6,049 bases of DNA, taken from assembly GCA_035293245.1 (NCBI GenBank), contig DATDOO010000143.1:1-6049 (forward strand), given 5' to 3'. Source of the stretch: DATDOO01 sp035293245. Lineage in GTDB: Bacteria > Pseudomonadota > Gammaproteobacteria > Methylococcales > Methylococcaceae. Below, one piece after another: positions 1 to 5,454 of this stretch. Within the stretch, counting starts at the first letter, position 1; every line of letters begins with the position of its first letter. The notes under the pieces are model-generated. The model was given only the letters and a program-made list of their open reading frames with translations. It did not search any database and was not told where the DNA came from. Made by a program: the position numbers and the translations under genes.

Positions 1-1095
1 CACGGCCAAATCGTTCTCGGCGAAAAGCGGGATGCTCCCCCGCCCCAGCGCATTCCTCTGCGCGGACAACTGGAACCCGTCGGCTATCTCGAAGCGGAAG
101 GCGCAGCCAACGCCCGGCCGGTGGCGGACCTGCTGGAAATCCTCCTGTTCGTGAGCGCCAAATACCTGATGGCCTCCGACCTGCACCTGCGGGCCGTGGA
201 GGAGGACTACGCCGAATTGCAGCGCGAGCACGAAGCCTTGCAGGAGTCGGAAATCCGTTACAAGCAGCTCGCCGAAAACCTGGAACAGCGCGTCAACGAG
301 CAGGTGAAAACCCTCGAGACCGCCCAGCGGCAGATCTTCGCCAGCGAGAAGCTCGCCTCCGTGGGCCGCCTGGCGGCGGGGGTGGCCCATGAAATCAACA
401 CGCCCCTGGGCTTCATCAAGAGCAACCTCAGCACCGCCCTGACTTACCTCGAAGACCTGGGGCGTTACGGCGAAACCCTGAAATCCGACCCGGCGGAAGC
501 GCGCGAACTGTGGCGGAAAAACGACCTGGATTTCGTGATCGAGGACTTTACCGCGCTGGCGCGGGAGAGCCTGGACGGCGTCAACCGGGTGGCGAAAATC
601 GTCGCCGACCTGCGGGGCTTCGCCCGCGTCGACGAGGGCGGCGAACACAAAGCCGACGCCAACGCCATCGTTCGCGAGGTGTGCGATGTGGCGGCCGCGC
701 GGGTCAAGGAACGCATCCGCGTCGTCCTCGATCTGCCCCAGGTGCCGTGGGTACGCTGCGACCCGGCGCGGCTGGGGCAGGTGGTTTACAACCTGCTGGC
801 CAACGCCATCGACGCCATTCCCGGCGAGGGCGAGATCGCCTTCTCGACGGCCGTGGACGGCGACAAAGTCCTGATCCGGGTGCGCGACACGGGTGGCGGG
901 ATTCCGGACGAGGTGGCGCCGTATATTTTCGATTTGTTCTTCACCACCAAGGACGTGGGACAGGGCATGGGCATGGGCTTGAGCTTCTGCCACGACGTGA
1001 TCCGCGGTTACGGCGGCTCCATCGCGGTGGAAAGCCGGGTGGGCGAAGGCAGCACCTTCACCGTGACCCTGCCGGCAGCGGACGGCGGGGCCTGA
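1..1095 (+). CDS. Sensor histidine kinase, 5' partial
   Basis: The frame is open from base 1 to the TGA at 1093-1095 (364 visible codons), so the true start lies upstream; the GTG at 121 is probably internal. Visible codons 20-60 resemble the end of a GAF-like sensory domain (weak, by eye). Codons about 66-120 are a charged heptad-like coiled coil. The HisKA dimerisation and phosphotransfer helix follows, with phospho-acceptor His at codon 130 in the motif AHEINTP. The HATPase domain has its N box around codons 264-270 (NLLANAID), G1 box DTGGGI at 296-301, an F box (FDLFFTT), and G2 box GQGMGMGL at 320-327. All catalytic boxes are present, so it should autophosphorylate. No membrane segment is visible, so it may be cytoplasmic, but the N-terminus is missing. 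The stop lies 2 bases before the receiver-ATPase gene, which makes that protein the likely phosphotransfer partner (inference). Confidence 0.93.
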   Translation, partial: HGQIVLGEKRDAPPPQRIPLRGQLEPVGYLEAEGAANARPVADLLEILLFVSAKYLMASDLHLRAVEEDYAELQREHEALQESEIRYKQLAENLEQRVNEQVKTLETAQRQIFASEKLASVGRLAAGVAHEINTPLGFIKSNLSTALTYLEDLGRYGETLKSDPAEARELWRKNDLDFVIEDFTALARESLDGVNRVAKIVADLRGFARVDEGGEHKADANAIVREVCDVAAARVKERIRVVLDLPQVPWVRCDPARLGQVVYNLLANAIDAIPGEGEIAFSTAVDGDKVLIRVRDTGGGIPDEVAPYIFDLFFTTKDVGQGMGMGLSFCHDVIRGYGGSIAVESRVGEGSTFTVTLPAADGGA

Positions 1096-1097
1096 GC

Positions 1098-3389
1098 ATG
1101 TCGCGTTTTGCTTCCCTTTTCACCGGCGCCGCTCCGGAAACGTCCCCCGGCAAGCCGGGGGAAAACGCCCCCGCCAAGAAAAAATACCGCCTGCTGTTCG
1201 TGGACGACGAACCGAACGTGCTCAGCGCCCTCAAGCGCGTCTTCCGCCAGGAAAACTACGAAATCGAGACCGCCGCTTCGGGGAACGAGGCGTTGGCCAT
1301 TCTTTACGCCCGGCCGGTGCAACTGGTCATCAGCGACTTCATGATGCCGGGCATGAACGGCGCGGAACTGCTCAAGCGCGTCAAGGCGGCGCACCCCGAT
1401 ACCCTGCGCATCATGCTCACCGGCCACGCCGACACCGGCGCGGTCATGGGCGCCATCAACGAGGGGGCGGTGTACAAGTTCATCCTCAAGCCCTGGAACG
1501 ACGACGACCTGCGCGTCACCGTCGCCCTGGCGCTGGAACAATACGACCTGGTGCAGAAAAACCGCGCCCTGCAGCAGGACAACGCGCAGAAAAGCAAGAA
1601 GATCAACACCCTGAGCAAGCTGGTGGCCACCAGCCGCAGCCAGATCCCCCAGTTGCTGCACAAGCACCGCCTGTTGAACGACGCGCAGTTGCAGGAACTC
1701 TACAAACTTCACCAGTCGCAAAAGGAGCCGATGCTCAAGCTGATCCTGGAACGCGGCTGGGTGGAGGAAAAAGCGCTGCGCGATCTGCTGCGCAAGGAGT
1801 TGCTGGTCGAAGAAGTGTCCCTGGACGAATTCGAGGTGGAACCGGCGCTGGCGGATCTTTTGCCGCACAGTTTCTGCGCCCGCTACTGGGTGCTGCCGCT
1901 CAAGATCGAGGAGCGCCGCCTGCTGCTGGCGGTGGCCGACCCGCTGGACCTGGGGCTGCTGGACGACCTGCGCTTCGCCACCGGCTTCACCATCCAGCCC
2001 GTCGTGGCCAGCGTCTCGGCGATCCGCGCCAAGGTGGAGGCCGTCTACAGGGACAAGGAAATGGAATTCAGCGAACTGGAATCGCTCACCTCCAATGCCG
2101 ATCCTTACGAAAGCATCGAGGTGGTCATCGAGGAAGAGGACGCCCTGGACATCCGCGAGCTGCTCACCCAGACCGAGGAGCCGCCGGCCATCCGCCTGGT
2201 GAACGCCATCGTCCTGGAAGCCATCCGGCTGGGGGTGAGCGACATCCACATCCAGCCGCGCACCAAGAACGTGGCGGTGCGCTACCGCCTGGACGGGGTG
2301 CTGGCGGACAAGATCCTCATTCCCAACCATTTGCACAACCCGCTGGTTTCAAGGATCAAGGTGATGGCGGAAATGGACATCGTCGAGCGCCGCCGGCCGC
2401 AGGACGGGCGCATCACGGTGAAGACGCCGCTGAGGATCGTCGACCTGCGCATCTCCACCCTGCCGACCCTCAACGGCGAAAAGGTGGTCATGCGCGTGCT
2501 GGACCGCAACTCCAAGGTTTACGCCATCGAGCAACTGGGCCTGAGCGAGGACAACCACCGCAAGATCATGCGCATGATCGCCCGGCCGCAGGGGATCATC
2601 CTCGCCACCGGCCCGACCGGCAGCGGCAAGACCACCACCCTCTACGCGCTGCTGCAATACAGCGCCACGCCGATGAAGAACTACGTCACCATCGAGGACC
2701 CGGTGGAGTTCTACATGGACATGGCGGGACAGGTGAGCGTCAAGGAAAAGATCAACCTGACCTTTCCCCTGGTGCTGCGCGCCATCCTGCGCCAGGACCC
2801 GGACGTGATCCTGCTGGGGGAAATCCGCGACCTGGAGACCGCCGAAGTCGCGTTCCACGCCGCTCTCACCGGCCACGTGGTGTTCTCCACCCTGCACACC
2901 AATTCCGCCGTGGCGACCGTGGCACGCCTGTTCGACCTGGGACTCAAGCCTTACGTCGTCGCCTCGGCGCTGGAAGGCATCATCGCCCAGCGGCTGGTGC
3001 GCAAAATCTGCACCCAGTGCCGCGAGCCCGTTGCGGCGGACCCCGCCGTGCTGGAACAGCTCGGGCCGCTATTCGAGGGACTCCCCCTCTCCCTGCTCCG
3101 CGGCAAGGGCTGCCCAAGCTGCAACAACAGCGGCTACAAGGGCCGCGTCGGCCTCTACGAAGTGCTGACCCTGGACGGACAGACGCGCAACCTCATCTCC
3201 TCCGGCGCCAGCATCCTGGAGATCAACCACTACATCTGCACCGCCGGCGGTTACCGGACCATGCTGCACGACGCCTTCGACAAGGTGGCGGCGAGCCTGA
3301 CCACCTGCGAGGAAATCCTACGGGTGCTGGGGCCGCAGGACAGTCCGTGCTCCCCGCCGGCGGCCAACCCCATCCGCATAAACGAATAG
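1098..3389 (+). CDS. Receiver-MshEN-GspE/PilB fusion ATPase
   Basis: Protein of 763 aa. Residues 30-150 are a response-regulator receiver: acidic pair D36/D37, phospho-acceptor D80 (SDFMMPG), T108 and K131 (LKPW). A polar helical linker leads to a GspE/MshE N-terminal-like domain at about 182-317. The GspE/PilB ATPase spans about 360-755: Walker A GPTGSGKTTT (K511), Asp box TIEDPVE (531-537), Walker B region VILLGEIRD (570-578), His box TGHVVFSTLHTN (591-602), and a zinc tetracysteine motif C638-x2-C641 with C672-x2-C675. Family members are cytoplasmic hexamers that power type II secretion or type IV pilus assembly. ATG 1098 is chosen because it follows the kinase stop by 2 bases and precedes the receiver; GGGG at 1087-1090 is a weak ribosome binding site. 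The frame is open upstream to 510, but that overlaps the kinase. No gspD/F/G or pilC/M genes are visible, so secretion, pilus and another motor role cannot be told apart. Phosphorylation control of the motor is inferred. Confidence 0.93.
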   Translation: MSRFASLFTGAAPETSPGKPGENAPAKKKYRLLFVDDEPNVLSALKRVFRQENYEIETAASGNEALAILYARPVQLVISDFMMPGMNGAELLKRVKAAHPDTLRIMLTGHADTGAVMGAINEGAVYKFILKPWNDDDLRVTVALALEQYDLVQKNRALQQDNAQKSKKINTLSKLVATSRSQIPQLLHKHRLLNDAQLQELYKLHQSQKEPMLKLILERGWVEEKALRDLLRKELLVEEVSLDEFEVEPALADLLPHSFCARYWVLPLKIEERRLLLAVADPLDLGLLDDLRFATGFTIQPVVASVSAIRAKVEAVYRDKEMEFSELESLTSNADPYESIEVVIEEEDALDIRELLTQTEEPPAIRLVNAIVLEAIRLGVSDIHIQPRTKNVAVRYRLDGVLADKILIPNHLHNPLVSRIKVMAEMDIVERRRPQDGRITVKTPLRIVDLRISTLPTLNGEKVVMRVLDRNSKVYAIEQLGLSEDNHRKIMRMIARPQGIILATGPTGSGKTTTLYALLQYSATPMKNYVTIEDPVEFYMDMAGQVSVKEKINLTFPLVLRAILRQDPDVILLGEIRDLETAEVAFHAALTGHVVFSTLHTNSAVATVARLFDLGLKPYVVASALEGIIAQRLVRKICTQCREPVAADPAVLEQLGPLFEGLPLSLLRGKGCPSCNNSGYKGRVGLYEVLTLDGQTRNLISSGASILEINHYICTAGGYRTMLHDAFDKVAASLTTCEEILRVLGPQDSPCSPPAANPIRINE
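1143..1162 (+). repeat. Perfect GC-rich inverted repeat inside a coding region
   Basis: An 8-base arm (1143-1150, TCCCCCGG) is followed by a 4-base loop (CAAG) and the exact reverse complement (1155-1162). It lies 46-65 bases into the receiver-ATPase gene, in codons for the Pro/Gly-rich N-terminal linker. No T-run follows, so it is not a typical intrinsic terminator. It may be a by-product of Pro/Gly codons in GC-rich DNA. Confidence 0.6.
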
Positions 3390-3401
3390 CGCCGCCGCGG
3401 C

Positions 3402-3410
3402 TGTTATCAT
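3402..3410 (+). promoter_or_regulatory. Putative extended -10 promoter element
   Basis: The bases TGTTATCAT fit an extended -10 pattern (TG, one base, then a TATAAT-like hexamer TATCAT). No convincing -35 box lies 16-18 bases upstream, as is common for extended -10 promoters. Transcription would begin near 3417, leaving a leader of about 28 bases before the ATG at 3445. This makes the ATG at 3409, which lies inside the element, an unlikely start codon. It is a pattern match only. Confidence 0.35.
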
Positions 3411-3444
3411 GGCGCGGTTATCCGCTCTTCACCGACCGGCGTCG

Positions 3445-4140
3445 ATGCCTTTTATTTTCCGTCCCTGGCCGCTGCTGCTGCTGGCCTTGCTCTGCCAGCC
3501 CGCCGCGGCAAACCCGTCGCTCGAAGAAGCCGTCAGATCCCTGGAACACGACTGGGCGCATCTGTATTACGAAACCCCGCACCCCCAGCAGGTCGCGGAA
3601 TTTCCCTATCTGCTGGAACGCAGCGCAAGGTTGGTCGCGGATTATCCCGACCGGGCGGAACCGCTGATCCTGCGGGCCATCGTGCTGTGCACCCACGCGG
3701 GACTGACCTGGAGTTTCAGCGCGCTGGGCAAGATCGAAACCGCCCGCGACCTGCTGCTCCGCGCCGTCGACCTCGACCCCGCCGCGCTGGAAGGCTCCGC
3801 TTACGTCACCCTGGGCGCGCTGTACTACCAGGTTCCCGGCTGGCCGATTTCCTTCGGCGACGACGCCCTGGCGCGCCGCTACCTGGAAACCGCGCTGCGG
3901 CATTTCCCGGAGGCGATGGACGCCAATTACTTCTACGGCGATTTTCTCGCCGGCGAGGGCGAACTCGCCCTGGCGCGGGAACATCTCCTCAGGGCGCAGC
4001 GCGCGCCGCTGCGCGACGACATGCTGATCGCCGACCGCAAGATGAAGCAGGATGTCGACATCGCCCTGCACCAGGTGGAGGAGAAGCTGGGGAAAACCGA
4101 CGCCGCTGCCGCGTTGGAGCCCCTTTCGGCTATTCGATGA
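3445..4140 (+). CDS. Exported TPR-like protein
   Basis: Protein of 231 aa from ATG 3445. Residues 1-22 form a signal peptide: short n-region MPFIFRPWP, leucine-rich core, and a probable signal peptidase I site after AAA (residue 22). Cys17 lies in the core, but the preceding LL is not a lipobox, so a lipoprotein is unlikely. The mature part is helical with TPR-like pairs at about 71-112 (a helix pair ending in AVDLDP), 115-155 and 158-187 (ANYFYGDFLAGEGELALAREHLLRA). The layout recalls periplasmic TRAP transporter T-component proteins, but I cannot confirm that. No TRAP permease genes are nearby, and the function is unknown. An in-frame ATG at 3409 would add 12 residues ahead of the signal peptide; 3445 gives a normal signal and fits the putative promoter. 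There is no clear Shine-Dalgarno sequence. The 3' end overlaps the convergent soxZ by 11 bp. Confidence 0.8.
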   Translation: MPFIFRPWPLLLLALLCQPAAANPSLEEAVRSLEHDWAHLYYETPHPQQVAEFPYLLERSARLVADYPDRAEPLILRAIVLCTHAGLTWSFSALGKIETARDLLLRAVDLDPAALEGSAYVTLGALYYQVPGWPISFGDDALARRYLETALRHFPEAMDANYFYGDFLAGEGELALAREHLLRAQRAPLRDDMLIADRKMKQDVDIALHQVEEKLGKTDAAAALEPLSAIR

Positions 4141-4453
4141 CGGCGCTCAGTTCGCCTTCCCTGCCCTGCGTATCCCGCCAGCTTGCCGCCACCCGCTCAC
4201 CGGGGGCACCGGCTTTCAGGCGGAAGGTAAAGGACGGATCGGCGGCAATGCCGGTTCCCAGGCGGCAATCGGCCACGATGCGGCCGTCGAGCCGAAGGAT
4301 CAGCCGCTCGATGTAATCGGCCGGGACAAGCGCCCCGCTGCCCGCCTCCACCCGCCGTCCCGTCTCCATGGGGTGGGAGATCAGCAGGCGAACCTCGGTG
4401 AATTCCGCCAGACGCCTTGCCCGCAAGCGGGCGGAAACTTGCACGCCGTGCAT
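4130..4453 (-). CDS. soxZ: Thiosulfate oxidation carrier complex protein SoxZ
   Basis: Protein of 107 aa, a usual SoxZ length. SoxZ pairs with SoxY in the periplasm; the SoxYZ carrier holds sulfur intermediates on SoxY while SoxXA, SoxB and SoxCD act on them. The diagnostic stretch RLLISHPMETGRR (residues 22-34) is followed by a VPADYIERL segment, a DGRIVADCRLG strand pair, a DPSFTFRLKA segment and the late SWRDTQG motif (91-97), all in family order. There is no signal peptide, as expected for a subunit exported bound to Tat-targeted SoxY. The ATG (4453-4451) overlaps the soxY stop as TGATG. A GGAG on the minus strand (4467-4464) ends 10 bases before it, so translation is probably coupled. 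Cys63 is an extra cysteine I do not recall as conserved. The frame is open upstream, but a longer product would only extend into soxY. The stop (4132-4130) lies inside the end of the convergent TPR gene. Confidence 0.92.
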   Translation of the reverse strand: MHGVQVSARLRARRLAEFTEVRLLISHPMETGRRVEAGSGALVPADYIERLILRLDGRIVADCRLGTGIAADPSFTFRLKAGAPGERVAASWRDTQGREGELSAVIE

Positions 4454-4869
4454 CAGCCGCACGCTCCGCCGCGCGCCACCCGCGCCTCGCGCCGGGCATA
4501 AAACCACCCGGCCCGGCAGCGCGCCACTACCCACACCACGCCGTTGCCGTTCAGGCGAACGCGGGCGGCGAGATAAGGCAAGGCGTCCGCCGCCAGTTCC
4601 ACGCCGGCCACCAAAGACACCGGATTCATCTCGGCCAGCACGAACAGCGCCTCGACATCTTCACGCGCCACGCTCAGCGTCAAGGGAACCTGGGCGCCGT
4701 CCTCGGCCAGTTCCGGCAATTCCAGGCGGATGTCGTCCGAGAGTTCGGCCCGCGCCCCGCCGAGCAGCGCGTTCCACGCTTCCTCGAACGGCGTCGCGGC
4801 CCAAAGCCGCCCGCCCACGCCCAGCCAGGGCAAGCTGGCCAGAAGTTTCAACCATTGCCGCCGCGTCAT
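4453..4869 (-). CDS. soxY: Thiosulfate oxidation carrier protein SoxY
   Basis: Protein of 138 aa. SoxY carries sulfane and sulfonate groups on a C-terminal cysteine at the end of a flexible arm during periplasmic thiosulfate or sulfide oxidation. Residues 1-25 are a twin-arginine signal (TRRQWLK, then a hydrophobic stretch to about LWAA), fitting Tat export of SoxYZ. The mature domain shows SoxY landmarks: LPELAEDGAQVPLTL (51-65), VLAEMNP (77-83) and AARVRL (101-106). The C-terminus reads GGACG where the usual motif is GGCGG, so the reactive cysteine would be Cys137, second from last; Cys118 is additional. The start at 4869 has a purine-rich GGAAAG site (4879-4874) four bases away and puts the arginine pair near the N-terminus. 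An upstream in-frame ATG at 4908 would add 13 residues. It is the first gene of soxYZ and diverges from the flavin reductase gene. No other sox genes are in the window. Confidence 0.91.
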   Translation of the reverse strand: MTRRQWLKLLASLPWLGVGGRLWAATPFEEAWNALLGGARAELSDDIRLELPELAEDGAQVPLTLSVAREDVEALFVLAEMNPVSLVAGVELAADALPYLAARVRLNGNGVVWVVARCRAGWFYARREARVARGGACG

Positions 4870-4913
4870 TTTTCTTTCCGCCCCCCCTGCAAGACCGTCC
4901 AATTTCATCGCTG

Positions 4914-4919
4914 TATCAT
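4914..4919 (+). promoter_or_regulatory. Putative -10 box for the flavin reductase gene
   Basis: TATCAT lies 31 bases before ATG 4951; transcription would start near 4926, leaving a leader of about 25 bases that includes the GGGGAG ribosome binding site. The spacing to the real start nearly matches that of the identical hexamer upstream of the TPR gene. The -35 match is poor (3 of 6 bases). It is a pattern match only. Confidence 0.33.
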
Positions 4920-4938
4920 GGCCGGAAAACGACCGCAT

Positions 4939-4944
4939 GGGGAG
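4939..4944 (+). promoter_or_regulatory. Ribosome binding site deciding start 4951
   Basis: GGGGAG lies six bases before ATG 4951, a good Shine-Dalgarno sequence at good spacing. It favours 4951 over the in-frame ATG at 4918, which would add 11 residues and lies inside the putative -10 box, and over the long open extension back to 4417, which runs antisense through soxYZ. Confidence 0.7.
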
Positions 4945-4950
4945 CTTTTC

Positions 4951-5448
4951 ATGCCTCAGAACCTGCCCGCCTTGTTCGGAACATTGACCCACGGAGTCTA
5001 CGTGATCGGCGTGGCCGCCGGCGAAACGCGCAACGCCTTCACCGCCGCCTGGCTGATGCAAGCCTCCTTCGACCCGCCTTTGTTGGCCCTGAGCATCAAC
5101 CCACAGCATTCCTCTTACCGCCTCCTTAAGGACAGCGGGGCGTTTTCCGTCAACGTGCTCAAGCGCAGCCAGACGGATTTGGCGGGCCACTTCGGCCAGC
5201 CGGCCAGCGTGGACAAGCTTGCCTCCATCACCTGGCAAGCGGGACTCAAGACCGGGACGCCGATACTGGACGGCGCATTGGCCTGGTTCGAGTGCCGGGT
5301 GGAGGGCGAATATCTTGCGGGCGATCACGTCGTGGTGGTCGGCCGGGTCGTGGACGGCGGGGTGCGGGACGCATCCGCCGAAGCCTTGAACTACCGCGAC
5401 ACGGGCAATCTCGACGGCGCGGCGGTCCTGTTCCCCGCTTCCTTCTGA
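4951..5448 (+). CDS. Flavin reductase-like FMN-binding protein
   Basis: Protein of 165 aa, the normal size for the single-domain flavin reductase-like family, whose members bind FMN and usually reduce flavin with NAD(P)H or pass electrons to a partner oxygenase, rubredoxin or flavodiiron protein. The family pattern runs through the sequence: HGVYVIGV (14-21), the FMN-contact stretch NAFTAAWLMQASFDPPLLA (28-46), SINPQHSSYRLLK (48-60), SGAFSVNVL (62-70), FGQ (81-83), the CRVEGEYLAGDH strand pair (115-126) and VVVVGRVV (127-134). It is cytoplasmic, with no signal peptide. The nucleotidyltransferase-like gene starts 6 bases after its stop, so the two are probably co-transcribed. It diverges from soxYZ, so a redox role linked to sulfur metabolism is possible but not shown. 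The electron donor and partner cannot be read from the sequence. Confidence 0.88.
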   Translation: MPQNLPALFGTLTHGVYVIGVAAGETRNAFTAAWLMQASFDPPLLALSINPQHSSYRLLKDSGAFSVNVLKRSQTDLAGHFGQPASVDKLASITWQAGLKTGTPILDGALAWFECRVEGEYLAGDHVVVVGRVVDGGVRDASAEALNYRDTGNLDGAAVLFPASF

Positions 5449-5454
5449 CCTGCC

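Larger units (their letters stand above)
4870..4950. promoter_or_regulatory. Divergent intergenic region, soxY / flavin reductase
   Basis: This 81-bp space lies between the two divergent start codons, so it should hold promoters for both transcripts. On the + strand TATCAT (4914-4919) resembles a -10 box, with only a weak -35 candidate (aagacc, 4891-4896). On the - strand the same bases read TGATACA, which could also serve as a weak -10. A run of seven C (4881-4887) sits just upstream of the soxY ribosome binding site. I see no clear operator palindrome beyond the near-symmetry around the TATCATGG element. Confidence 0.45.

Noticed and set aside
510..1097. Upstream open extension of the receiver-ATPase frame (start at 510)
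   Set aside because: It overlaps the histidine kinase gene out of frame, and its Arg/Gly-rich translation has no domain character. ATG 1098 sits directly before the receiver.
1008..2336. 442-codon open frame on the minus strand
   Set aside because: It is antisense to the receiver-ATPase; the translation is rich in H, Q, V and D with no recognisable motif, typical of a shadow frame in GC-rich DNA.
3390..3401. Possible terminator hairpin after the ATPase gene
   Set aside because: Only a 4-bp GCCG/CGGC stem with a 3-base loop is present and no T-run follows; too weak to call.
4417..4950. Long N-terminal extension of the flavin reductase frame
   Set aside because: It is antisense to soxYZ and has no domain character. 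GGGGAG at 4939-4944 and the family start pattern support ATG 4951.
4368..5129. Plus-strand open frame of 253 codons across soxYZ
   Set aside because: It is Arg/Pro-rich and antisense to soxY and soxZ, which match their families well, and it overlaps the flavin reductase out of frame.
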